From contig NZ_JACSOI010000010.1 of NCBI RefSeq assembly GCF_018728565.1, positions 85,727 through 149,726 on the forward strand: a stretch of 64,000 nt of DNA. The letters run 5' to 3'. Both the position numbers and the translations under genes were made by a program. Position 1 is the stretch's first letter. Each line of letters begins with the position of its first letter. The notes under the pieces are model-generated. The model ran no database searches, was not told where the DNA came from, and saw only the letters and a program-made list of their open reading frames with translations. This document shows, piece after piece, positions 22,231 to 30,564 of this stretch. Origin of the DNA: Zobellia russellii. GTDB lineage: Bacteria; Bacteroidota; Bacteroidia; Flavobacteriales; Flavobacteriaceae.

Positions 22231-24198
22231 ATGTCAATGAAAATACATTCACTCTCCAGAACACGTTTTTTAGTATCAAAGTGCATCATTATGTTGGCAC
22301 TGCTTGTATTTTTTACAGTATCAAGCTGTAATGTGTCAAAAACCGGTACGGACAATTCAAATAGCGCATCAGAACCGGTAGCAACAGAAGTATCAACTGT
22401 AGACTCAAATACCGCCCAAACTAATAACACTACAATATCTAGTGGAATTTACCGGCAATGGCACACAGTAGAAATAGATTTTGAAGGTCCTGAAACTTCG
22501 GAGGATGCAGAAAACAATCCGTTTTTAAATTATCGTCTAGAGGTGGTTTTTACAAATGTACAGACCAGTTATAAAATTAGAGGGTTTTATGCGGCAGATG
22601 GGAATGCTTCGGAGACTAGCGCAAAAAAAGGAAATATTTGGAGGGTACGTTTTTCACCGGATTTGCTGGGAGATTGGAGCTATTCCGCAAAATTGTACCA
22701 CAAAGACAGCATCGCCATTCAGGAAAACGTGTCAGAAGCAAAAGAGGTGTCTATTTCAAATGCCAAAGGCATTTTTAAAGTAATTGAATCCGATAAAGAA
22801 GGGGTGGATTTCAGGGCAAATGGGAGGCTTGTGGTCTCAAAGGGCTATTACAAATTTAAAAATACGGACACCTATTGGTTAAAAGTAGGGGCCAACAGCC
22901 CAGAAAATTTGCTGGGTTATGTAGATTTTGATGGTACGTATCGGATAGCTTCTTCAAACGATGAAGGAGAGGCGAGCACTACAGATGAAATACATTCCTA
23001 TCTATCTCACATAACTGATTGGAAAGCGGGAGACCCAACGTGGAAGGACGGTAAAGGAAAAGCTTTGATTGGGGCGTTAAATTACCTTGCAGATACAGGA
23101 ATGAATACCGTTTATTTCTTAACCATGAATATCCTTGGTGATGGAAAAGACGTATGGCCATATACAAAACCGGAGGAGCTTAGCCGTTTTGATGTGAGCA
23201 AACTGGAGCAATGGGAAATTGTTTTTCACCATATGCAATCAAAGGGGTTGATGCTTCACGTTGTACTACAAGAAACAGAGAATGAAACGCTATTGGATAA
23301 TGGAGAAACCGGGCCAATGCGAAAGCTTTATTTAAGCGAGTTGATAGCCCGTTTTGGCCACCATTTGGGCCTTACTTGGAACTTGGGAGAAGAAAATGGA
23401 CCTGCGGAATGGTCGCCTTTGGGCCAGAACGATGCGCAAAGAAAAGCTATGGCCAAGTTTATTAAGGAGACAGACCCTTACAATCATCCGCTGTTGTTAC
23501 ATACGCATGCTCATGCCCCTTTGAGAAGCGAAATTCTAGACTCTATTGTGGGCTATAGATATGTAGATGGGCTCTCATTACAGCAAGACGAAAGAAAGCA
23601 TGCTGCTAACGTTGTTGAAGAATGGAGGAAGAAATCTAAGGAAACGGGCCATGAATGGATGATTACCATGGATGAGATAGGGAAATGGTTTCAGGGTGCT
23701 GTTTTGGATAGTGAAGATCCAACCCATGAAACTTTACGAAAATACGTGCTTTGGGGAAGTTTACTTTCTGGTGGAGCGGGAGTGGAGTGGTACTTTGGAG
23801 CCAAGCATCTGCACAACGATCTTACTTCAGAAGATTGGCGCCAGCGGGATAGACTTTGGAAAATATCAAATCATGCACGTTCGTTCTTTCAAGAAAACCT
23901 GCCGTATTGGAACATGCAGCCACAGCACGATTTGGTCAATATAGATGAGGCGTATTGTTTCAGGGAAAAAGGTAAGGTCTATGCGGCATTCCTTCCCCAA
24001 GTAAAAGAGGCTACAATCAACCTTTCTGAGGAATCAGGAGAGTTTGAGGTTTTTTGGTTTGACCCTTTAAATGGAGGAGAACTTCAAAAAGGCTCTATCC
24101 CGATCGTTGCCGGAGGTGCTGTTAGAGCTCTCGGAAACCCGCCGGCTACCTCCGGGTTAGCACATGAAGACTGGGTGGCTCTTTTAAAGAAGATGTAA
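22231..24198 (+). CDS. DUF5060-type glycoside hydrolase lipoprotein
   Basis: This 655-residue protein has a lipoprotein signal with lipobox TVSSC (Cys33), then a Ser/Thr/Asn-rich linker. A beta-sandwich of the DUF5060 kind follows (about residues 70-180, YRQWHTVEIDFEGPE), then a TIM-barrel (about 200-560). The barrel has likely catalytic acids in WNLGEENGPAEW (Glu387/Glu388) and WMITMDEIGKW. The C-terminal 80 residues resemble the beta domain labelled 'putative collagen-binding' in such enzymes. Related proteins act on algal or plant polysaccharides. It is monocistronic, without a SusC/SusD pair nearby, which is unusual for a flavobacterial polysaccharide enzyme. Substrate cannot be named. 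Confidence 0.85.
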   Translation: MSMKIHSLSRTRFLVSKCIIMLALLVFFTVSSCNVSKTGTDNSNSASEPVATEVSTVDSNTAQTNNTTISSGIYRQWHTVEIDFEGPETSEDAENNPFLNYRLEVVFTNVQTSYKIRGFYAADGNASETSAKKGNIWRVRFSPDLLGDWSYSAKLYHKDSIAIQENVSEAKEVSISNAKGIFKVIESDKEGVDFRANGRLVVSKGYYKFKNTDTYWLKVGANSPENLLGYVDFDGTYRIASSNDEGEASTTDEIHSYLSHITDWKAGDPTWKDGKGKALIGALNYLADTGMNTVYFLTMNILGDGKDVWPYTKPEELSRFDVSKLEQWEIVFHHMQSKGLMLHVVLQETENETLLDNGETGPMRKLYLSELIARFGHHLGLTWNLGEENGPAEWSPLGQNDAQRKAMAKFIKETDPYNHPLLLHTHAHAPLRSEILDSIVGYRYVDGLSLQQDERKHAANVVEEWRKKSKETGHEWMITMDEIGKWFQGAVLDSEDPTHETLRKYVLWGSLLSGGAGVEWYFGAKHLHNDLTSEDWRQRDRLWKISNHARSFFQENLPYWNMQPQHDLVNIDEAYCFREKGKVYAAFLPQVKEATINLSEESGEFEVFWFDPLNGGELQKGSIPIVAGGAVRALGNPPATSGLAHEDWVALLKKM

Positions 24199-24237
24199 CC
24201 GTCCGGCCAGTCTGGTTTTAATTTTAGTAATGGAGGC

Positions 24238-25491
24238 TTAATTAGCTGTTGGCATATTCAAGGAAGTGGGAAGCTCAAAAACCTCTAAATTAAAATAGGG
24301 CAATGCGGCCAAGAGGTGGTCAAAAATATCGGCCATAATATATTCATAATTTTCCCAGCGCTTATCCGCACTAAAAGCATATATTTCCAAAGGAATACCT
24401 TGTGCTGTTGGTGCTAGTTGGCGTACCATTAAGGTCATACCCTTATTTACGGCAGAATGGTTTTGAAGATAATCGTTTACGTATTTTCGGAATACACCAA
24501 TATTGGTCAGGTTCCTGCCGTTAATAGCTAGATTTTTATCTATTTTATTGGTGGTATTGTATGAGTTGATTTGCTCATTCTGATTGATAAGATAAGGCTG
24601 TATAAGCTGAATTTTTTCAAGTGATTCCATATCCTCATCGGTTAGAAAACGTATGCTTTTTTGACTGATGATCAAAGCTCTTTTAATGCGTCTTCCACCC
24701 GAAACTTCCATACCTCTCCAGTTTTTAAAAGAATCGGAAATTAGGGAATAGGTAGGAATGGTGGTAATGGTCTTATCAAAATTCTGGACTTTTACGGTGG
24801 CCAAGGTAATTTCTATAACGTCGCCATCTGCACCAAATTTTTCAAAGGTAATCCAGTCGCCAATACGCACCATATCGTTTATACTAACCTGTATACTGGC
24901 AACCAGACCTAAAATGGAATCTTTGAATATGAGAAGAATAACGGCCGAACCTGCACCAAGCGCCGTGAAAAACTTCCAGATGAGAACATCTGTGATTATG
25001 GCAAATATGGTTAGGATACCAATGAACCAGGCAAAAATCATAAAAACTTGAATGTAACTGTCCATTGGTTTATCTCTAAACCTAGGCTTGGTCTTTAAGT
25101 AATCATTGGTACTTGTAAAGAGACTTTTGACTATTAAAATCGTTAGGACAACAAATAAAATCTGTAGCAATTTAAGCGCCAGTTGGCCTGCATAGTCAAA
25201 ATGAAAAAATGCAAAAGGAATAAACTCGAACAGAATTAGCAAAGGAATTATGTGGGCTACGTAACGAGGTACTTTATTGATAACAAGAAAGTTGTCAAAG
25301 TTGGTTTTTGACTTTCGGGCAAACCTTAAAGAGATGTAGCGCAAAACGCGCCAAATAATTAGGTCTAAGAACCAGGCTAGGATAAGTGCCGCCACCAGTA
25401 CTATTCCTAAATTTAGGTATGATGCTAGGCTGTCGCTCATTCCTGTTTTTAATAGGTAATCGTATAGTAATCTGTGTAAACCTTCTTCCAT
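24238..25491 (-). CDS. MscS-family mechanosensitive channel
   Basis: This 417-residue inner-membrane protein has about five hydrophobic segments (residues 20-190). The MscS pore and beta domain follow, with FTALGAGSAVILLIFKDSI and the conserved VRIGDWITFEKFGADGDVIEI. The C-terminal domain is longer than in E. coli MscS and resembles the YbdG/MscM subfamily. Such channels open under hypo-osmotic stress. A -7 box TAATTTTG lies 27 bp upstream of the start. The gene converges on the DUF5060 gene, and the short gap between them has no strong hairpin. Confidence 0.93.
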   Translation of the reverse strand: MEEGLHRLLYDYLLKTGMSDSLASYLNLGIVLVAALILAWFLDLIIWRVLRYISLRFARKSKTNFDNFLVINKVPRYVAHIIPLLILFEFIPFAFFHFDYAGQLALKLLQILFVVLTILIVKSLFTSTNDYLKTKPRFRDKPMDSYIQVFMIFAWFIGILTIFAIITDVLIWKFFTALGAGSAVILLIFKDSILGLVASIQVSINDMVRIGDWITFEKFGADGDVIEITLATVKVQNFDKTITTIPTYSLISDSFKNWRGMEVSGGRRIKRALIISQKSIRFLTDEDMESLEKIQLIQPYLINQNEQINSYNTTNKIDKNLAINGRNLTNIGVFRKYVNDYLQNHSAVNKGMTLMVRQLAPTAQGIPLEIYAFSADKRWENYEYIMADIFDHLLAALPYFNLEVFELPTSLNMPTAN

Positions 25492-25517
25492 GGATTTTAT
25501 GCTCTTTATTGCCGGTG

Positions 25518-25525
25518 CAAAATTA
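25518..25525 (-). promoter_or_regulatory. -7 box TAATTTTG for the MscS-like gene
   Basis: The minus strand carries TAATTTTG (TAnnTTTG) with a 26-bp gap to the start codon at 25491. Confidence 0.55.
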
Positions 25526-25632
25526 CATCAAAGAAGGAATAAAGAACGGATAAAAGGGGAATAATTGATGGGTTTAGAAAAGTGATAGACAGATGTAAAT
25601 CTGCTCTTATAAGGTAGTTTAACAGACGTGTT

Positions 25633-26487
25633 CTACCTATCATTTAATGCGAGTACGGGTATATTTTCAAAATAGCCTAATTTGCCCAATGTATGTTTTC
25701 CAAAACCTAGCCTCTCCCAAAACGTTCGTTTTTTATTAACGTAACTTACCATGTTACTTTTTCTAATTTTAACGAAACAGTTTAATGCAATATCCATTTT
25801 TGCATTATGTACTATGTTGAAGCCAAGGTCTATATCTTCAAAATATTTGATAAGCATTATTTTATTCTCTTTTTGCTTAGGATTTAAAGTAGCATCGCTT
25901 TCTAAACTGAGTACTTGAATACTGGATTTGTTCAATTTTGCTATTTCAGCCAATTGCTTAACATCAAAAAAATTGAAATCGGTTTTAAAGTCCGTAGCAA
26001 GAACGATTTCTTTTGGATGATTAAAGATTGCATTTCTAGGTACTACTAAAACAGGACATTTTCTAACGCTTTCTATTACAGAGAGTGTGGTTTTTCCGTA
26101 TTTTCCAGTTCGCTTGTTTGTCATGCCTTTGGCCCCCATGATGACCATGTTTATATGCAGAGATTTAATAATATCATCTATGGCATCTAATAGCAGTGTG
26201 GAACGAGAAAGAACATGAAAGGCATGTTTGGGGTTTTTATCCTCAAAAGTCAAGTGAGTTAAAATATCTCCTAAACCTTGTTTTGAACGTTTTTCGGATA
26301 GCTTATTAAAAGCATCGTCCGGGTCTAGACGGTTGAGGCTATCAAGGCCATACCTATCTTGGGAATAGATGTTGAGAATATAAAAATCGCATTTTTCATG
26401 CTCATATAGTTTTATGGCATATTCAATTGCGTTCAAAGAATTTTTTGAAAAATCTGTTGGTAATAGAAGCTTTTTCCCCATGATCAT
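25633..26487 (-). CDS. tandem universal stress protein
   Basis: This 284-residue protein has two UspA-like halves. The first begins KKLLLPTDFSKNSLNAIEYA and contains the ATP-binding pattern VIMGAKGMTNKRTGKYG, close to the family's G-x2-G-x9-G-(S/T). The second (about residues 150-284) is shorter and keeps the first strand (EIVLATDFKTDFNFF) but lacks a clear nucleotide motif. Tandem Usp proteins with one active and one degenerate half are common in Bacteroidota. It is cytoplasmic and transcribed alone. The start is taken at the M-I-M-G-K-K methionine; the third codon is an equally good start. Confidence 0.9.
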   Translation of the reverse strand: MIMGKKLLLPTDFSKNSLNAIEYAIKLYEHEKCDFYILNIYSQDRYGLDSLNRLDPDDAFNKLSEKRSKQGLGDILTHLTFEDKNPKHAFHVLSRSTLLLDAIDDIIKSLHINMVIMGAKGMTNKRTGKYGKTTLSVIESVRKCPVLVVPRNAIFNHPKEIVLATDFKTDFNFFDVKQLAEIAKLNKSSIQVLSLESDATLNPKQKENKIMLIKYFEDIDLGFNIVHNAKMDIALNCFVKIRKSNMVSYVNKKRTFWERLGFGKHTLGKLGYFENIPVLALNDR

Positions 26488-26857
26488 AAATTTTTAATTG
26501 TTTTCCTCAATCCAAGATGAGTAGGTATTGGATCTCACAAACTTCTGTTTACGGTATTTAGATGTACTAAGACCTTATGGTTTTCATAGATTAGTATGAA
26601 GTATGGGGAACAAGTACATTCTTTTCTATGATACCTAAAGAATTATAAGCAAAGAGCGTGCCTTTATATGTTATTTTTGCTTTAAACAATTGATTATAAG
26701 TAAATTATATTATTTTCTTAACGAATAATCATATAACCGAGTGAGGAAAATTTACCCGGTTGATCCATTATAGGCCAATGGATAGTTGGCAATATTTTGT
26801 AGCCCATGTTTTTTGAAGATTAAAGAAACATGTTATGGTTTGAAGTCGTTTAAAAAA
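26488..26857. other. intergenic region with no gene seen
   Basis: About 370 bp upstream of the universal stress gene hold no convincing reading frame. The stretch is AT-rich. A short dyad CCATT-AATGG lies near 26764-26780, and an AACCG-CGGTT pair about 20 bp before it may form a hairpin; neither has a clear role. Confidence 0.5.
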
Positions 26858-26890
26858 TTAAGCCCTAAAATTTTTCGTTTTAGGGCTTAA
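26858..26890 (-). terminator. terminator of the DUF6607-DUF2271 unit
   Basis: Perfect 13-bp arms TTAAGCCCTAAAA and TTTTAGGGCTTAA flank a 7-base loop. On the minus strand the stem is followed by a run of T. Confidence 0.88.
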
Positions 26891-26901
26891 TAGTAAATAT
26901 G

Positions 26902-27393
26902 CTATTGTGGTAAAAGCCGAATATAGCGTATATATCCAGTACCCTCTATTTTTGATTTTAAGTTGTCCGAAGTCAAATTGAACAGAACGTCATCTTTATA
27001 ATACTCTTGGTCTTCAACTGCAGATTCAAACCGTATTTTAAAACCCTTGTCAATTTTGTCTTTAGGTATTTCTAAGATAGCCATCTTGCGTTGGCCGCCG
27101 GTAATAGTTTCACCAACTATGGCGTCTATATCTGGCCGTTTTATACCGTAAAGTTGCTTCCACCATTCTTCAACATCTCTATACCACTCCTTATCGTTTC
27201 CTTGTACGTAAAGGGTCTTTATATACTCTTCTTGGTTGTTCAGCAAAGAAACTACAAGATAGGCACCTTCACCCGTGTAATTCGTAAGCTGAATTAAACA
27301 TTTATAGTTAGCGGCTTCAACGGGTTTGGTAAAACTTACCAAGCTTACGAGGCATAAAGTAAGAAGGGTTATGACTTTATAAATCGTTTTCAA
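26902..27393 (-). CDS. DUF2271 secreted protein (copy 1)
   Basis: This 163-residue protein has a signal peptide (MKTIYKVITLLTLCLVSLVS...) and one DUF2271 domain, recognised by YKCLIQLTNYTGEGAYLVVS and YVQGNDKEWY. A close paralogue lies at 51133. DUF2271 proteins are periplasmic and are often encoded beside PepSY-type iron reductases, so a redox or iron role is expected, but no reaction has been shown. Its start overlaps the end of the DUF6607 gene by 4 bp (ATGA), so the two are coupled. The unit diverges from the TonB-HmuY haem genes. Confidence 0.88.
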   Translation of the reverse strand: MKTIYKVITLLTLCLVSLVSFTKPVEAANYKCLIQLTNYTGEGAYLVVSLLNNQEEYIKTLYVQGNDKEWYRDVEEWWKQLYGIKRPDIDAIVGETITGGQRKMAILEIPKDKIDKGFKIRFESAVEDQEYYKDDVLFNLTSDNLKSKIEGTGYIRYIRLLPQ

Positions 27394-28307
27394 TTGGCTT
27401 CGTTTTGTACAAATGATTCTATTATTGTTTCAATTTCTTTCTTCTTGGTGATATCATCATCAAACAGATATTTGTAAAGTACTTTATTGTCTACTTTTTC
27501 CGCTAGATGTAAATCTTTTTTTCGGTTAAATACATCATCCCATTTGGAGCGAACTATATCCCATTTTTTGTCGTGGTCTTGCCACCACTGGGCTGCAGCA
27601 CTACAGCGGGAATCGTCTACTTTTACATAAGTGTTGTATCCTTTTTCTTTTGCTATAAGTACGTCTTCCGCGCCTTCTTTGCGTAATATTTTGTCATTAT
27701 CCTGATCGTGCAACCAACCGTAGGAAGTAATTTCATGCCGGTTGCCCCGCATGGTCAGGTTGTAATCTCCTCTAGTAGTATATTCTCTACGCGGCAGTGG
27801 AGCGGGAGTGGTGTTTTCCCAATAACTTTTACCGTCAACATGCACCCATGTGGCCGTGCCCTCATATCTGGGGCTGTCATCTACTTGATAGACTTTTTGT
27901 GTCCATTGCCCTTTAACATCTTTATTGGTTTTGCTATCGTATTTCCAATTATTGCCGGCATTATAGAGATAGAAATCTGTATTCTCAAATAACCAATCTT
28001 GGCGCCAATGCTTTATGATCATGGGTTCGGCAGGGTTTCCTACTTGTAAGATATGCTGAATAGAAATTTTATTGGGTTTATCCGTAACCAATTGGGCCCA
28101 TTCCAGTCCTTTATCCACTTTTGTTTTAGAGGGCTTGTAGAGCGAGTCGTTGCTGTAATTAAAGGTTTCCGCAAAATTAAAGGTTACTTCATAGCAGCCA
28201 CACATCTTTTTTATGGCTTCTATATCTTGATTTTTTTTGTCTTTCTGGGCGTTACTCTGGTAACTCATCGATAGACAAACTAGGAATAAAAAAAGGAGTT
28301 TTTTCAT
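27390..28307 (-). CDS. DUF6607 family secreted protein
   Basis: This 305-residue protein has a signal peptide (MKKLLFLFLVCLSMSYQSNA). I chose ATG 28307 because it starts that peptide and lies after a promoter box at 28353-28346; an upstream in-frame start at 28421 would add 38 residues that run through the promoter region. The mature part contains KKMCGCYEVTFNFAETF and CSAAAQWWQDHDKKWD, which I recognise as DUF6607. Members are found in Bacteroidota near TonB and HmuY genes. Function is unknown; the locus suggests haem or iron metabolism. Confidence 0.82.
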   Translation of the reverse strand: MKKLLFLFLVCLSMSYQSNAQKDKKNQDIEAIKKMCGCYEVTFNFAETFNYSNDSLYKPSKTKVDKGLEWAQLVTDKPNKISIQHILQVGNPAEPMIIKHWRQDWLFENTDFYLYNAGNNWKYDSKTNKDVKGQWTQKVYQVDDSPRYEGTATWVHVDGKSYWENTTPAPLPRREYTTRGDYNLTMRGNRHEITSYGWLHDQDNDKILRKEGAEDVLIAKEKGYNTYVKVDDSRCSAAAQWWQDHDKKWDIVRSKWDDVFNRKKDLHLAEKVDNKVLYKYLFDDDITKKKEIETIIESFVQNEAN

Positions 28308-28345
28308 TTTAAATATAGGTTTAATAGGGTCAATTGTTTCCGGAG

Positions 28346-28353
28346 CAAAAATA
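28346..28353 (-). promoter_or_regulatory. -7 box TATTTTTG for DUF6607-DUF2271
   Basis: The minus strand has TATTTTTG, 39 bp upstream of the start codon at 28307. Its upstream side overlaps the operator-like motif at 28358. Confidence 0.6.
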
Positions 28354-28357
28354 TAAA

Positions 28358-28373
28358 ATTTATTTAGACTGAT
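28358..28373. promoter_or_regulatory. iron-box candidate A between divergent haem genes
   Basis: ATTTATTTAGACTGAT lies between the two divergent -7 boxes. The reverse complement of the region upstream of the second TonB gene (57097-57113) reads ATTTATTTAGACTAAAT, sharing the first 13 bases. A shared iron-responsive site is inferred. Confidence 0.55.
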
Positions 28374-28386
28374 TAAAAATAAAATA

Positions 28387-28394
28387 TATATTTG
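28387..28394 (+). promoter_or_regulatory. -7 box TATATTTG for TonB-HmuY
   Basis: TATATTTG fits TAnnTTTG and ends 32 bp before the ATG at 28427. Candidate operators lie on both sides of it. Confidence 0.65.
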
Positions 28395-28401
28395 CAATCT
28401 A

Positions 28402-28418
28402 TTAAGAATCATTCTAAA
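28402..28418. promoter_or_regulatory. iron-box candidate B, near-palindrome
   Basis: TTAAGAATCATTCTAAA is palindromic with one mismatch around a central C and would cover the transcription start of the TonB gene. This is a repressor-like position. Confidence 0.55.
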
Positions 28419-28426
28419 CAATTTTT

Positions 28427-30553
28427 ATGTCCGTTCGCGTTTTGTCCCTAGTATTTTCAGTAATCTTACTGTGGTCAGTAAATGCCCAAGAAAAACGCGA
28501 TTCCACAGGAACAACGGAGCTTGAAGAAGTTGTTGTAACAGGACAGTATAATGAGCAGAGTGTAGATAGGTCCGTCTTTCAAGTAAAAGTCATTTCACGT
28601 GCGGTAATAGATAATTTAGCTGCCAATAACTTGGCAGATGTACTCAACCAGACATTGAACATAAACATTGTGCCGAATGCGTCTACCGGAAAAAGTGGGG
28701 TACAGTTATTTGGACTGGATTCTCAATACTTTAAGATTTTAATAGACAATGTTCCGCTAATTAATGATGAGGGGCTGGGCAACAATACGGACTTAACGCA
28801 ATTAAACTTAGATGATGTTGAGCAAGTTGAGATTGTTGAAGGCTCTATGGGGGTTCAATATGGTGCCAATGCCGTATCTGGGATTATCAACATTATTACA
28901 AAAAAATCTTCAGCATACAAGTGGCAAATAACACCTTATGTACAAGAAGAAACTATTGGTAAGGAATATGGTTTTTTTGATGAAGGACGCCATATTCAAT
29001 CGTTAAAAGTAGGACATAATATTTCTCCCAAATGGTATGTGAACGGTACGTATACGCGAAATGATTTTGCAGGTCATTTAGGTACACGGAAAGGGCAGTT
29101 TTATGAGTTTAACGATGGTAAACGTGGTTATGAGTGGTTGCCCAAATTGCAAAATAATGCCAAGGCACTTTTACGGTATACCGGCGGAAAGTTGAAAGCC
29201 TTTTATAGGTTTGAGTATTTTGACGAAGAAGTGTCCCGATACGATTCATTGGTACGTACTAATTTGAATTCTGCGACTCAAACGACCAACCCAACGGCAT
29301 CCGATGAAATTTTTAATTCGGAACGTTTCAATCATCATTTAAATTTATCCGGAAATCTTGGCCAGACGGTAAATTATGATGCGTCTTTCTCTTATCAGCA
29401 GCAAAAACGGGATGTTGAAACCTATAATTATAGAATTAGGGCAGAGGAAAAATTTGATCAAGAAGGGTTTGAATATGAGTCTAGAAAGGGATTTTATTCA
29501 AGGGGTACACTTAATAACCTTTTTACAAACGATTGGTCAGGTTACCAGCTAGGGTACGAGCTAAGTGTTATAGATGGATATTCTTCTTCTTTGGCAGGAG
29601 ATTTTGAGACAGATCATATTAAACGACGGTTGGAGTCGTATGATGTATTTGCTTCGGCTGAGTACGCTTTAAGCAAAAAACTGTCCGTTAGACCAGGAGT
29701 GCGAGCACTTTTTTCGTCAAAATTTAATCCTCAAGCAGCACTTTCTTTGAGTTCTAGGTATCTTTTTGAAAACGGATATCAGTTGCGAGCCGTATTGGGA
29801 ACTTCGCCCAGAAGCCCTAATTACGATGAGTTGTTTACTTATTTTGTAGATATCAATCATGACCTAAGGGGTAATGAAGCGCTTGATCCAGAAAGAGGGT
29901 ATTCGGCATTTTTACATTTAAAAAAGGAGTTTTGGGCAGAGGATAGCTCATGGTCCTTGAAAAGCAAATTATCTACTTGGTTCTTGTCAGTTGATGATAG
30001 AATTGAGTTGACTATAGTTAATACCAATCCGTTAGCCTTTCAATATAGCAACATAGACAGCTATAAAACCTGGGGGCTTTCACTTACCAATGCTTTATCT
30101 TATAATAACGTACAATTAAGTGGTGGAGTGTCATTTTCCGGCCAGTCCAAGACACTGGAAAGTCAGACGGAATTTAATGATGATTACCTCTATTCGTTGC
30201 AGTTGAACGGTAACCTGTCCTACAAATTTCCGAAATGGAACACTGTTTTTTCGGCCTACTACAAATACACCGGCAAACAATACCAATTTTTTCAGGATCA
30301 GAATGAAGATGGAGATGTCATCTTTATTAAGGGTGAACAAGACCAGTACAGTTGGCTAGATGCAACACTGAAAAAATCATTTTATAACAATAAACTTCAG
30401 ATAACCCTTGGTGCACGAAACCTTATGAACGTTACACGTGTGAACACGGTTTCTGCTGGGGGAGGGGCCGTACATTCTAATTCAACAAGCAGCGCTCTGC
30501 TTGGTTACGGTAGATCATATTTCTTAAAACTATTATACAACCTTAATTTCTAA
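28427..30553 (+). CDS. TonB-dependent receptor, probable haem receptor
   Basis: This 708-residue outer-membrane protein has a signal peptide ending near NAQ, then ELEEVVVTGQ, a plug domain (LADVLNQTLNINIVPNAS..., IEIVEGSMGVQYGANAVSG read in pieces) and a 22-strand-type barrel ending in LLYNLNF with a terminal Phe. It lacks the carboxypeptidase-like extension common in SusC proteins, which fits a metal or haem receptor. The next gene, 11 bp downstream, encodes a HmuY-like haem lipoprotein, and the pair recalls HmuR-HmuY of Porphyromonas. Haem as substrate is inferred from that pairing. Confidence 0.92.
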   Translation: MSVRVLSLVFSVILLWSVNAQEKRDSTGTTELEEVVVTGQYNEQSVDRSVFQVKVISRAVIDNLAANNLADVLNQTLNINIVPNASTGKSGVQLFGLDSQYFKILIDNVPLINDEGLGNNTDLTQLNLDDVEQVEIVEGSMGVQYGANAVSGIINIITKKSSAYKWQITPYVQEETIGKEYGFFDEGRHIQSLKVGHNISPKWYVNGTYTRNDFAGHLGTRKGQFYEFNDGKRGYEWLPKLQNNAKALLRYTGGKLKAFYRFEYFDEEVSRYDSLVRTNLNSATQTTNPTASDEIFNSERFNHHLNLSGNLGQTVNYDASFSYQQQKRDVETYNYRIRAEEKFDQEGFEYESRKGFYSRGTLNNLFTNDWSGYQLGYELSVIDGYSSSLAGDFETDHIKRRLESYDVFASAEYALSKKLSVRPGVRALFSSKFNPQAALSLSSRYLFENGYQLRAVLGTSPRSPNYDELFTYFVDINHDLRGNEALDPERGYSAFLHLKKEFWAEDSSWSLKSKLSTWFLSVDDRIELTIVNTNPLAFQYSNIDSYKTWGLSLTNALSYNNVQLSGGVSFSGQSKTLESQTEFNDDYLYSLQLNGNLSYKFPKWNTVFSAYYKYTGKQYQFFQDQNEDGDVIFIKGEQDQYSWLDATLKKSFYNNKLQITLGARNLMNVTRVNTVSAGGGAVHSNSTSSALLGYGRSYFLKLLYNLNF

Positions 30554-30564
30554 TACTTACACTT

